Source: Sphagnum compactum | Lineage: Eukaryota; Bryophyta; Sphagnopsida; Sphagnales | Length of the DNA stretch: 64,000 nt | Direction of reading: 5' to 3' | Assembly (NCBI GenBank): GCA_965153455.1 | Contig: OZ234493.1 | Coordinates: 11,212,213 to 11,276,212, forward strand | Shown: piece by piece, positions 11,158 through 24,841 of the stretch | Layout: every line of letters starts with the position of its first letter | Numbering within the stretch: position 1 is the first letter of the stretch | Translations under genes and position numbers: made by a program | The notes under the pieces: model-generated | Database searches by the model: none | The model's input: only the letters and a program-made list of their open reading frames with translations | Told to the model about the DNA's origin: nothing

Positions 11158-12475
11158 TTTTAATATTTGTTGAACAAGAAAACCAATAGTGGGCAACATG
11201 AATTCATGCTTCTACTACCATTGGAGAAGGCACTTGATCTCCAAAGGATTCACATGAAATCTCTTAAATATCAATAGTTCTATGTTGACTAGTTTTTTGA
11301 CTAGTTCACTTGTGCTGGCAATCATCTCAAAAATATCCAAGCTACAATCTTCATCAGCTTTGTTATTTAAACAATTTATCATAAGATGTAAATGATGATA
11401 ACCCTTCAAAAGCATAGGCCGCAAGAACATTTTGTCATTTTTTCAATCATGGAAATGCCTTGCTCATGACCAACAAATGAAGATACTAAACAAAGACTTT
11501 TTAAATCATGGAACTAACATCAACAAAAGCATATTATGGGTTTTTTCTTTCTTCATATCATTTTAGACATGAAAGGAAATAATCAAGCACACCACAAACT
11601 TCCTTTTTAATGTTAGAGGCAAGCAAAGACAATTCAAGAATAACTACAAAATCATCATCCATAAATTAGTCTAGGGTTTGTGCAATTCCAACTTCTTCCT
11701 TTAATTTGGAACTCATTATGATAGCATTGTTTAAGGCATCACTAAACAACCAATGACCTTTGGACTAGTTTAGAACACAAGTATTAACAATTATAGACAA
11801 GCAATCAAGAATTGTTTGATAAATGACATTGTGCCAAGTGTTGATAGGGGGAACTCGGCCAAAAACACAAACAATAAATTGTGAAGTGTAATATAATACA
11901 ATAGCCTATTGAAATAATAAGGCCTTGTAGAATAAAATTACTTTGCTTGCAAACCTACACAATATTTTACAAACTATTAATATTCTACAAAAAAAATAGA
12001 TTGCAAACTTACAAATTAGCAAACTAATTCTGAAATATATTTTTTTAAAATATAATTTTAAAAATATCTTGTTTTACAGGAATGTTTAACTTTCTTGGAC
12101 AATATTCCAAAATCAATGCAAGCCTTATTCCATCCCTATCTGCCTTTTCCAAAAAACTTTTGCCAAGTATGGAAGCATATCTTAAGTTTTTGCAAACTTT
12201 TTTTTTGGTTGTCCCATATTGGCATGCTTTATAAAATAAATGGCCAAAGCAACTACCTTGGAAACTCTCCTCCATACCAAGAACTTCACAATCCACTATA
12301 AATTTTAGAATTACCGTCATGGCATTCAAATTTGCACCTTCATCCTTCACATATGTAGTAGTTTTCTTCCTTAAATCATATTGATCCAACAATTCAATTA
12401 AGTTTCTTGCCAAAACCTAACTTGTGGTTTCACTTGCCTCAATAAATCCTATTGTAATGGGCATATTCATAGTCA
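11158..12475 (-). pseudogene. Broken hAT-type transposase gene
   Basis: Read from 12475 downwards, the minus strand encodes a decayed hAT-superfamily transposase. Visible in order are FIEASETTS followed by an in-frame stop, VLARNLIELLDQYDL, YVKDEGANLNAMT, GSCFGHLFYKACQY and PRKLNIPVK (12413-12045). Another frame then gives SKGHWLFSDALNNAI (about 11690-11770), and a third gives the dimerisation-domain-like NPLEIKCLLQW, a stop, then KHEFMLPTIGF (11430-11160). The pieces are collinear with intact plant hAT-like proteins but lie in at least two frames with several stops, so the gene is dead. No terminal inverted repeats or target-site duplication were located. The family assignment rests on remembered family patterns, not a search. 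Confidence 0.7.
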
Positions 12476-13889
12476 GGGTACCAAAAAGGACAATTTAATG
12501 AAAAAAGACTTCAAAGGACTATTTTAAGTTTTTATTGCATTTATTATTTCATGGTTATAATAGATTAGTGTATGAATATACTAAAATGATGTCATGTTAA
12601 TTTAGTAAAAATTTATAAGAATAAATTAGATACAATATAGATGTCCTTTTAAATAATTTGAGTCCTTGTTTTAACTATAATTACATCTTAAAAGAATCAA
12701 AAGGAATGTATTAAACAATGTAATCAACTTCAATTTTCTTTCATGGAAAAGAAAATTTTCATACATCTATAACTGGTAATGTTCATATAATGCATTTGAT
12801 TAATTAATATATGATACAAGAATTTTGAAAGCTATAGAATCCACTCAAAAGGGTTGCAAGGAAAATGATTATTTTTTTTTGCCATTTGGTTGTTGTTTTG
12901 TATTCATTAAGCTTAGAATCTGAGGCCCCAAGTATTAACAACATGTGTAAGAAATTTTCATGCAAGAAAAGATGTAAAATTATTTATAAAAACTTATGTA
13001 TCCATTTTCTACATTTCTGGTTTTTTACCAAAAATATGTATGCATAACTACATACGCATGTGAAAAGCCACCACCACCATGCAAATTATCATGATTTGAA
13101 TTATCCAATATTTTTCACTCAAATTTGTTCCATATAAATTCTATGTTTGGAAGATAGCAAAAGCAAAATCGTAGAGTCATGTGTCCAAAAAGGGGCACCA
13201 TAACCGTGAATATATTAGTAAATGATTTTTGAAGTTTTCAATTGCAAAATTTGAAGGGAATAATTAGTAAATGATAAAGTGTGTAGCCAAAAACCTAAAG
13301 GGATGATTAAATTTTTATACTTCATATCTGGTTTATAGCCAGATTTGGCTAAATTTCCTAGCGAGGATTGTCACTTTTTCTGCATCTTCCTATGGATGGA
13401 TGACAGCCACTTTGGGTACAAGCAAAAATTCCATAAAAAACAACATTGGTAGGAACACGGAAGTACAAATAATGGGTGAGTGGGAGGTCATGGAAACCTA
13501 CCCCTTATCTTCTCCTTAATTAAATTAGTAATTAAACAAGATTTTCAAACATACTCAATCTCGCACTTTATTAAAGTGAACTTAGGATCCTTAGTTGGAA
13601 GGTTCTAAGTTCAAGTTCACATAATTAATTTAAAAACTTATTTTTCTTCACCAACCTCCTTTCTCCACAACTTCTACTTGTCCAAAAGGAAGTTTACATA
13701 ATTAAAAAAATTCATAAAATTAGTCCAAGTTTCATCCTGTATCTCCCTCTTATCCCTAGTCTTATACCTAGTAAATGGTTATTCATAAAGTACGAGAAAC
13801 TATGAACCAAAACTTGAAATAAGGAGTTAGATTTAAAAGTTGATGGGTAACAAAACATGGGATAAACTTAAGTTAAAACCTCATATTAT
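12476..13889. other. AT-rich intergenic DNA, no gene seen
   Basis: Only chance frames are present. Composition is strongly AT-rich with no recognisable domain or RNA gene. Confidence 0.5.
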
Positions 13890-14168
13890 TTAAATTTAAA
13901 TTAAATCTTGACTAAATTAACTATGGTTGAATTAGCTTTAGTTAAATTAATTAAGGCTAAACTAATCATAAAGTTAAACTAATTATAACTCAATTAATTA
14001 TGATTAAATTAGTTTTAATTAATTTAACAATAGTTAAATTAATTTTGCTAAAATAACCATGGCTTAACTAATTTAACTAAATTAAGCATGACTAAATTAG
14101 TTATGATTAAATTAACCATCATGATTAAATTTATTTTGTTAAATCAATCACGACTAAATTAACTTTGC
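13890..14168. repeat. Degenerate AT-rich repeat of TTAAATTAATTATGA-like units
   Basis: Imperfect copies of 'aaattaactatg(a/g)ttaaattagtt' follow each other with a period of about 20-25 bp. The block has expanded by slippage and diverged. No gene is present. Confidence 0.7.
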
Positions 14169-17100
14169 CTAATGATTGGTTGCAAATGACAATTTCTACT
14201 AGTGATTGAAAGATGGTGTGGTGTCAAATTGCATTTGGAAAATGTTTGATGAAGATTTAACCTAACGAATGAAGGACTACACATGATAAAGATGGGCCAT
14301 AAAGTGTTAAAGCTTTGAGTGGTTGGTGATCATGTGAAGCATGAGATTTTAGTTGAACTTATCTACAATGTCAATGTTTTCTTTGTACTATATTGTGTTT
14401 ATTGTTTGTTGCATGTGATTTCCTTTGTTTGTCCTTTTTCAAGGAGTTTGTATTGATGCATGTTGGTGCTACTTTCTGTATTTGTTGGTTTATACTTCAT
14501 GAAGTAAATCTTCAGCCTTTCTTTCGGTGTGTGTTGTTTGTTGAATGCAATTTATATTGTGAAGGTTACCAAGGTGCAACAAAGAGGATTTAAGCAAAAA
14601 AAAATTTGATTATTGGGGTTCGAGTTTTGGAAACCTAAGCACATTTCTTTCGAAGTTTAAACAATCTAATGTTTTTCTTCGAGTAGGAGGATGATGGCAA
14701 AACCTTATGTTTAGGTTTGAAGTTCTCAATTATTCTTTTAGTGTGTATTGAGGATTAGGTTGAACATAATAAGCTAGTCAGATGTTTCAAATAGAGGCAC
14801 ATTTGGAAATGATGGACGTCTTTAGGGAGTTTGAAAGCTAACTTAAATTTGTTTCACAACCTAAAGTTTTCTATATTTAAGAATACTCTGATTTTTGTTT
14901 TTTGTGATTTGGTAATGAATGGAAAATAAGAAATACTATTTTGGGAACTTCAAGAGTTGCATAGCTTGAATGTGGGGAACTTGAAAGTTTCCATGAGGGA
15001 ATTTTATATTGCAGAACTTTATATGAAAGTTTTTTTTTTCACTTATTTGAACTTCCTAGGAAAATTGAAGATTGGGGTTTTTCAAATTTTTAACCAAAAT
15101 GCTTGGCAAGAACAATTAAGATCTAGTGGGATTTATGGGAGCCTATGCAAATGGGAAAAGTATAAGATTTTCAATGTGGTTATTTTTAATCTGGATTTAA
15201 ATTATTTTTTCAATGCTTGGTCATAATTGCAGTTTACATATACTTTCATGAGTGCTGAAACTATGATACAAGATTGGTTGGTCAATAATAGTAAACTTAT
15301 TATCTTTTAAAACATATTTTAAGATAATTTTTTGAAACTTAATTTTTGAATACTTGGAAAGGTTTAGATAGTTTAAAAAATCTTTAAACGTCAGTTGTAA
15401 AAATAATTCTTTTCCGAATTTCATACCAGCAGCATGCTGAATGTTTATCTAATCCATTTAACATGCATACCATTTTTTTAATAGAGCTTAGCTCACCAAA
15501 GACAACAACAAATTGTTATATAAAAAACAAAGAAAGCATAAGATGTAATCAAAACACAATATTGACACAAGTTGTAATGACAACAGACATTCACCATTTA
15601 TCTGTTGAAAAGGTGATATGTTGAATTCTTACGTTGAATTGCATGTTCCAAATGCAAATATTCTTATAAGCAATCAACTCGATCATTCAAAGAGTGAGGT
15701 CAAATTCTCTTGCAGGTTGATATGATGTTAATGCTTAGAACATATTGTGGTGCCATCATCTGATTGAAATTAAACATTTTCAAGTGAAATGTTTTGCTCT
15801 CCTGAACTCAAAATGTCTTTTTTGACCTGTGCAGTATGCTCAAAGGAGGCATGACCACTTTGGGTTTTTGTCATTAGGGTATCCATTAACTATATTGCCT
15901 AGGATTAAGTGCATCAATATGGAGCTTCTAGTGACTTCTCTACTTTGCCAACTTTGAGAAAGACGGGAAAAAGTTTCATCCAGCTGCTAAATACGGATGA
16001 TGGCACCAGTACCACCTTTGCAAGGATCTGTAACAGTCTCATGTTGTTAGAAGGATCCAAAGTGTTTCAGGAATAACTCACATGAACTTGGATCGACAGG
16101 CTTTCACTTGACATGTTTTGTTTTTCAGTTTTCCAGGTTTCACTTGATCAGATTTTGCATTTTGTTGGTGGGGACCTCTGATAATGCAAATGAAGCCATA
16201 AGTGTCAGTAAATTCAATTCAAAGTGCAAACCTGATGATGCATTTGTCGTAAAAGTGAATGCGGCTAAGGCGAGGAATTCCCATTATTCTTCATTACTCT
16301 GGTAGTATGCATGAATGTTCCTTGCTGCCATATCCAGATATCTCTACCCCATGCATCCAGACTAAGCTGGTCAGAAGAAAGCAAAATTAATATTCAAGAT
16401 TACTTTCAGTAGAGATCAAACAGAACAAGGTTTCTGTAGTGGGCTTGATGGCAAACTTTGTGCCAGAAACAGCAACATGAAACAACTATAGAGAAGTAGT
16501 ACCTGGAAGGAAATTTGACATGGAGTTATGGATTAGCTAACAAACCAGAGGCCGCTGGTTACTGAAAATTTAGCCAAGGCCTGGATGCGCCAAGGCTATT
16601 TATGGTAACCAGCAAACATAACCTTCTCAGCATTTGGATGTGGATCACTTTTCAGCCATACACAGAATGAGATACATGTAGCTTAATGTGCGATACAACT
16701 GGGGCATGGATGTCCAATCAGGAAGAGACATCAACAAGTTAGCCTCTGAAGCTCAGAAGCCTAGAACCCTGCAAGTGGTTATGGGTTATGAATTGGTTGA
16801 GAAGACCATCTCTTTGGTGTCAAGTCTGCTTTTCCATAACCTCCTTTGTCTTTCATCAACTCTACAGTATATATTCTACTGTGCTCATGTATATCTGGTC
16901 TGACCAGAATCATGTATCCTTCCCACAGTAGCCTTTAAGATATGCTTCATCCAAAATGGTGTTACAACATGCCAATGCTCAAAGACTATCCCTCATCTAG
17001 AATGACTTGGAGTGCATAAGAGTTGGAAAAAACAAGCTTAACAAATCTTTTTTTCTCTTTGCACAGAATCTTTCAGTCAGTAACTGAGGGTATTACCACA

Positions 17101-20100
17101 GATAGCAAAAGTTTAGGTCTATCAGCAGACATCACAGGAGCAAGTATCATGTTAGTGATGTTGAGGCTCATGGGTACCTTGCGAGCATTTCTAGATTTTA
17201 GCAGTGTTGTGGGAATCCCGAACCACTTGCAGGCTGGTATCTACTTATGCCAAATCATCCAAAATATGAGGCCTCAAGAAGAGGGCAACCAATTTGGCAC
17301 AATTTTTATGCCATAAAAGTCCAGTTCTGCCTTGAGTTCTGAGGAGTGAATGTTGAGAATACAGAAACTAAGTAAAGACAATGTGTGTGGATGCTACCCT
17401 CTGTCCTTTACAATCTTTTTGTACTCATCTTTTTCCATGACCTAGATGAAGAAGTAGTTTGGACCTGTAAGTTGTATTGCCTACTTACTGTATATAAAGT
17501 CTAGCATGGACATAGTGGACAACTTAAACCCACGACCACTTGGTTACCCTTGCATATTTTACTCGTGGGTCTAGTCTGCAAAGGGAGAGAAAACACAGAT
17601 CCAGAAAGTTGTGCACAATACCTAACACCAGTGCTTTGGAGAGCTGCTGGAGTCAACTGCAACTGTACCTATCTGTCTTGAACTGTTCTTTGTAATCCAC
17701 TTTGATGTTGTGCACCTCATATAACATTTTAGCTGCACTTGTACCCCAAATAACAACTAATATCCCTTTTTAAAAGACATGTAGGAAGTAGATGCCCACA
17801 AGAGCTTCCTTTTCTGTCTGGCATGCTTGTCGTTTATGCATAGATACTTCAAATTGTTCTTTCTCACAAAAGCAAAGCACTCTACATCTAGTGCTACAGA
17901 TTGGAGGTGTTATGCACTAAACCCATCCCTCAACTACAGCAAGTATGCCTGAATATTGCTGCAGTGGCTGTATCCATAGCCCTCATCTCCTAAACCATTC
18001 TGCCACCCCAGGTTTTGGTATGTGTATGAGAGGTAAGCGCCTATTTGAAACAAGAATTCATGAATTCTGTGCCACAAAATACCAAGTCAAAAGAGAAAAA
18101 GCACGTATAAGTTTAGGCCCCATTCTGAGCTCTCATTCACACAAATTGTGGACCTTCATTATCCAGACAAGCTCTGAATCTAACAAGGGATCCCCCCTAG
18201 TGCAATTTCTTGCATGCCCACTTGACCAAAACAACACCTTGCAGAGCGTAATGTACTGATAGTCATGTTAAGCACAATAACAGCAAGTCCTTGATATTCA
18301 TGTCAAAGAAAGGAATGACTTGCTCAAGCAATTCCTTGCACACTCTTCTGAGCAATAGTACAATAGTCCCCATGGTCTAAAATGTTGCTACAAGAAGTGC
18401 ACCCCTATTAGCAAAACTTCATCCCTCATAGAGTTGTCAGTTACAAAATTGATCAAAAAAAAGGTGGGTTTCTTGAAGGTTCAAATTCACGTAGTGGGTT
18501 AACATGGATTCCAGTCAAGAATCCATAGAAACCCCATTCCCTTATTGTCAACAAAGGTAGTTTCACAAAAACAAAGTCAAACCACACAGAGTCCAATTTT
18601 ACATTAGCTGAAATGAAAGTTGAAAAAACATGGGAAGATACAATGTCATAAACTGTTACAAAAAATTAGGCTTTGAGTCTACTTTGATCACCCTATTCTT
18701 TCATTGTCATTCATTTTCTACAAGATGGTTCTTGTGTCATGCCCATAATCACAAGCAAAACAGTTTTTTGTCCATGAATGAAGAATGGTCTAGAAGAACA
18801 ACAAGGAGAACCTTTGAAACTTCCAAGTTGGAGTTTAAATAGCATAAACATACAAACCTGCAAAATCTCTGGAAGGTTCATTGTTATCATGAAAGAACAA
18901 TAGAGGTGCAGAAATCAAACTCTTCTGGGTCCAAATTGGGGTCTGGGATTTGGGATCTGTTTCATGTTATATCAGATAAGGTTAGAGATAAGGTTAGAGG
19001 GTTCCTCAAATCCTCAAATCTATTCTCTCATATCATCTCCAAAATTTCTTCAGATTTCCTACAATAATGCATAGCAAGCAATTCTCAATATTTTGAATAA
19101 TGTTATGATAAGGAGGGCATAGATCAAAATTCTTATGCAAAATTGTAGTTTTGCTCAGAAATCCTCACAATTGACATTGTGTTGCGTAAGCTGCCCCTGC
19201 AGGTTTCATGTGAGGAAGAGGAGGCAGAGAAGACATTGGAAAGTTACTCCTCCTAGTATGTCTTCTATTCCCACTATGGTATGATGCTTGATTTGGTTGG
19301 CAGAAATCATCCAAGAATTGAGTTTCTGGTGTTAAGATGGAATGTCCTGACATTGTATTGACATGGAATGTATTTAGTTGGGCAAATAACAAATTTGCCT
19401 ATCATGAATTATATCTCCATGTGATCTGAATCTCATCTGCAATCCCCGCATACATATCTACATTACACAACCTTCCATCTGCATCAAATCTCTGAATGAA
19501 ATCACCGTAAAGATTTTAATCAAGCTTCCATGGTCAGCTGAAAAGAGTAGGAGGCAAAATTTTAGTGCGAAAACTTGAGTGGAATGTATGAAAATATTTG
19601 AATTGGGAGTACGCTTTGGATATCTTCTGATTGACATTTCCTTGGCTTGTGCAGTAGGGGGAGAAGGAATTTTTGGGTGTAAATTCTTTTGGTTTGTGTT
19701 GGTGTTCTCTAGCAGGATGCTGAGTTATCAATCATGTTGTGGATTGACATTCTGCAGAGATCATAATGTTGTATACATATCTGGTTCTGGGCTTAAGATT
19801 GCCAGCTTCGTTTTTTCTGGGCTAATTTTTGCATTGCTTCCTCTTCTCAATCTGTATAAATATTGATATGAGGATGACAAAGGTGATGTACCCTATGAGT
19901 TACTCTTATAAGATTATGACCTCACTTGCATATTACCTTCAAAGTATTATTGTGGAGATTTCTCTACAATCTCATTGATATGAGAAGATGTTGTTCATTG
20001 ATGCTTGACATATGGATGGTTATGTATTTCAGGCTCTAGCTGAAGAGCAGATGTCAATCTGCAAAGAGAAACATCAATGCTCTTCATTTGCTACTTTACT

Positions 20101-20880
20101 TGGTTGAAGTTTATGGAAGTCTGAGCCACAGATGAAATGAAAAAGTGGTTTGTAATAGAGACTAAAAGGCAATCTTTTCCAGTTGACAGGTTCAATCATT
20201 TCCTCAAAAATCTCAACTTACTGGTTGTTTGCATTGTTGCTGTAAAAGATGGGGAGGATGTCATACAATCTGGGCATGATGTGTAGTCGATTCTATTTGG
20301 ACAATGCATTGTGCAAGAGGTGTGTTTTCCTTTTGCTTCCTTTCCTGGATTGCCTTTACATAGTCTTCAATTGAGAAGCTGAAAATTGGCCAATTTCCTT
20401 TTCCTAAGATTCAGTCTCTAGAAATAGCACAAATCACTATACATGTGAGGTCATGCAAAGGATGTGGTTTGGGGCAGTTGGTGGAAATGTTTTTGAGAGG
20501 GATTCCTCCTATCTCATTATCTAATGTGATTTTCAATGGAAAAGTTAGAGAAGAAGATAGAGGACTTTTTTGGAGAAAGGGTTGTTGTAGCGTGAGAATC
20601 TCTTAATGTACAAATGCAAATTGTGTCATGGGAGATTTTTGAGTGCTGATGTGAAAAATCGTTTACGATGGTTTTTTTCTTTTTTCTTCATGAAGTGTAA
20701 TAGAAATAATCCTAGTTAATATTTATCATATTATGGTCTTGGTGCAAAAATTTCTTGACCTTTGGTATTCCATCAACCCATCATCATGGTGATAGAACAA
20801 CAAACATGTACTTAATTAATTTTGGACTTTAGAATTGTCCAAAAATAACTATAAACAATTTTGACATATCAAACAACCAT
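14169..20880. other. Long intergenic stretch without a supportable gene
   Basis: Several frames of 65-105 codons exist (for example at 15.0, 17.0, 17.9 and 19.6 kb). None shows a known domain, a convincing splice pattern or coding-like composition. The part from about 15.8 to 19.5 kb is less AT-rich and may contain decayed retroelement sequence, but I could not recognise reverse transcriptase, integrase or a primer-binding site. Confidence 0.45.
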
Positions 20881-21170
20881 CCAAAATGGCTTAAATTCAA
20901 ACTAGGTGGGCACCTGGTCTTTTACAATGAAATTAATAAAGGCAAATTGTTTGGATTAAAATTAGGTGACCATTTGGTCCTTTGCAACAAAATGAATAAA
21001 AACCAATTGTTTGGATTAGAATAAAATGTCCACCTAGTCCTTGCAACACAAATAATAAAGGCAAATTATTTGGATTAAAATCAAGTGGCCACCTAGTCCT
21101 TTGTAATGCAATTAATAAAGGCCAATTGTTTGGATTAGAACCAAGGTGATTGCTTGGTCCTTTGCAAATT
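20881..21170. repeat. Minisatellite, five units of about 60 bp
   Basis: Five head-to-tail units share 'ttggatta.aa..a.gtg.ccacctagtcctttgcaa..aaat.aataaaggcaaattgt'. The period is 60 bp with little length variation, and each unit has diverged at several sites. No coding sequence is involved. Confidence 0.9.
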
Positions 21171-24100
21171 TATTTGTAACAATTAACAATTAACACATTC
21201 GACATTAATATGAAAGATCCAAGATCCAGAAATTTCAATTACATATACATAGACCATATACATGTGTTCAATGTGTCATTTTGATAAGAGAACTAAAAAA
21301 ATTAAAATTGCAAGCTCTCAAACCCTAAGAATGTTGCTCCTTATTAAGATTAATATACATAAGAACATCAACATTATTTCGAAATAGGAATCCGATTGGA
21401 CAACATCACTTTCTACCTTTCAAAGCTCCAAACATTGTCGCATGATCTACAAATAATACTTTGAATTCATTGAAAACAAAACTTAGTCCATGAATCCATA
21501 ATTAGATATAGGATGAAACCACATAGACATAGACACTTTGAACTTGAAAAAGTTCAAAGTGGATCATACCTAAAGGAAGTTGAATACTTCTACAATCCCC
21601 TTTATCGCTTTTCATGTACTACATGAACCAAGAATAATGTGGGGAAGAAGGACTCAAACATGGCCTAGAATATTTAGCAATGATGTCAAAATGCATTCCA
21701 ACTATACTTGTAGAAGGTAATCTAATCAATGTTGGCTATAATCGACATGCAAGGTCCAACCATTGCACCTTATTCTTCAACAACTTATGTCCTTTAAAAG
21801 ACTCAATAAAAAAACCATTGCACTTGGAATTTTGAATAGCCTTGCTTGGTGCATCATCAATGAACAACAATTGGTCTTTTTTTTCAATAGGGTAATCCTT
21901 GACAAGCAAAATACACATGACTTAAATCCTTAATATAATTTAATAAATTCTAGTCATGAGTTCACCTAATGTCATGCAACACTATTCACACCCCAAAATG
22001 AAAAAATATTGTTCGATCAATATTTGCGACAATAGCAAAATAAGAACTTCCAAATGTCCTTCATTAATGTACAAGACCAAATTGCATTTTATTTTATTTT
22101 AAAGGTTTGAATAAGAATATGTTGAACTCCACTTTGTTACAACCCAAGGAGAAGATGGAAGACCCTTACGAAATTCATTCAATTTTTTGTGTGATTTTAA
22201 TGATGATAGGGGCAATAAGAAAGGACCTCCTCAACCACTAGCTACATAAAAGATTGGTCAAAAGTTCATCTTTTAATACCATTTGTCGTCTACTTTTGAT
22301 TGATGTGGATGGGAATCAATATTTATCCAAAGTTGAAGTTAACCTGTAACCATTCAGACAAATGCAAACTTGCAAGGTTGGTACCAGCTCAATGATAAGT
22401 ACCATTTGATCACAAAGCAAGGACAAACCATTTGTGCTTTGATGATTTATGCATCGACTCAAGATTTTTGACCATCAATTGGAAAACATATATCATTTCC
22501 ACCTTTCCATTCCCTGGAGAAATCCTTGGAGGGATGACATATGAACATACTAGCTTTATAATTACCAAGAAATCAATTTCTCTTCACAACTCAAAGGAAA
22601 GCATAAACTTTAGTCATCATAAGCTCACTAGAAAGCATTTTCCTCTAGCATCAGAAGGAGTAGAAGAGCTACAAGAAAGTTCATGGCCTGCACAAACATG
22701 ATAATATTAATCAACTTAAATGACATGTATTGAGAGAAGTTAACAGAGTCCTTAAATGACATGTACATTGTTTAATATTTGGCAAGTCCAAAATTTTGAG
22801 TTATTGCAATAAGGGAAAAATGTAAATATGTTTGAAAGATAGCTACAAAAGCTACAAACATTCATTGCCATCTGAAATTCAAAACAATCAAATAAAAGGA
22901 TTAGAAATTTTGCACCAATGATACCTAACAATATCCAATAGTTGGATTGTGTCGACCATATGCCATGAGAAGGCATCGCAATATATTCAAACCATCCTCA
23001 CCAAGTGTTAGATGCCTAAGAAACGTTCTTGGGAGATCCTACTAGTAAAAATTGTCACACTACTTCTCAAAGATCTACTGACAACAATGTATGTATGCAA
23101 CATTTTATAGCATTCATCACATGTAACTAATGGAACCTACTTAATCTAGTATATCTCAATCTTAACAACAGAACTACATACATAAAATACAGATTTTGTA
23201 ATGGGGGACATCTTCACCTTTTCAATTTGATTGGAAATACTAGTGGATTATTGATAAAGAGCAAAACCATTATTATTCATAGCAGATAGATCTTAAATGC
23301 CATTGGCCACAATTTTGACATTTGCTTGTTGTGTAAAACGTGCTTGGTAATGCCCATGCACTCGAAACTCTTTTGCACCCACAAATACCTGCCATAGCTA
23401 CCCTTTGGCAAGACACGTCTTAGAAGAGTTCCTGTTGAAATCATTTTTAGTTGCAACAAATTATAATACAACATCAATTGTTGTATTCAAACATCACTAG
23501 TGCCTCAATCACCACACCATCCTACTAAACTTAATGAAGCTTACCTCCCCTCTGAGTTCCATAGGAACCCCACCACTGACAAGAACTTTGAGCTCCTCTT
23601 CCCAAGGACACTCATCATGTACTTCACTTGAGGCCTAATTAGCTCCATTGTGCACATCCAACTTTTCCACATCACAAATTCTTCATTTGAGTCATCCACA
23701 TCCCCACTTCCTTCTATGGGGCCTTCACCAAATCCAACATCATTAACCTCTGCTGCAACTTTCGTGAGGCCACTACTACCAATTTGAATTACAAAGGGTG
23801 ACTAGTGCAACTTTACTCTTCCTTTGTTTCCTCACAACCTGCTCCATAGCCCACGAAGAGCTTCGTAGCTGGCCCCATGTGTGAGTTCTACTTGAGGTTG
23901 TTTTGTCTTTTCTCCAACCTCAACTTCATGTCCTCCTTCCCATGGCACAATGCGATCATCCACATCATCCTCCACATGCTTACTATGTAACCTAGAGATT
24001 GTTCCCATTGCTTTAATCCATCACATAACATGGACATCTGATCAAATCTTATTCATCTAATGATCAAGAGGTGATTCATCCAGATGGGATGTTAAGAGGA

Positions 24101-24799
24101 TTCATTTAAGAGGATATGATGCATTTAATGATGGAATAAGATTAGATCAGATTCACCACAATTAATGTTGACTTGGGGTGAAGCCTCCAACAACTCCATG
24201 CCCCACACTAGTTACCTATTCAAGGTTGAGTTAAAAACAACCATTTGCAACAATTATACCAAATGGTTGAAATTATGTTCACAGAAAGAGTTGAAACTTG
24301 GGACCTTACAGCAACAATAGGTGCACCAGTTTGTCCACCAATCTTGGCTAAGCTTTACCCATCATGCACCAACCAACACTTATGAATTTATATCAATCTT
24401 TGCAAAAGAGTAATGATTACCACCTTTGACAATATTGGAAAAAATAGGTTATTCCCATAATAACTTGTGCATGGACGACCAATAGTTAGTGTTAACTAGG
24501 GTTGCTAATCACATTTCAAAACAAGATGGAACCAGAGAAGGCCCTAAATGTAAACTAAATTGATTAAATATACATTATATCATAGCAAAGCCCCAACCTC
24601 ACAAATAAAAAACAAAATACATGCAACCAACTAGGTCTTGAGGCTGATAAAATGTACTTGAAGAGAAAAAATATTTCAATCATCCAAGCTAAGTCCTTAT
24701 GATGGGTGAAATACACCAAAATTCCTTTACATTAGTATGAAACCCAACAAAAAAATCCCTAGAAGCAAGGACGGTAGTTTACAACGACTATTCACTTGT
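21171..24799. other. Intergenic DNA, possible decayed transposon flank
   Basis: No intact gene is recognised. The part from about 23.5 to 24.0 kb is richer in GC and, read on the minus strand, gives fragments with stops. It could be more of the CACTA-like element that lies just to the right, but no domain is identifiable. Confidence 0.4.
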
Positions 24800-24841
24800 T
24801 CTTTTGCAAAAATTGGCCTTTCCATACCAAATTGGTTCCCA

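Noticed and set aside
17023-17316. A 97-codon frame with a hydrophobic segment
   Set aside because: No recognisable domain and no supporting exon structure. A search for reverse transcriptase or integrase motifs by eye failed.
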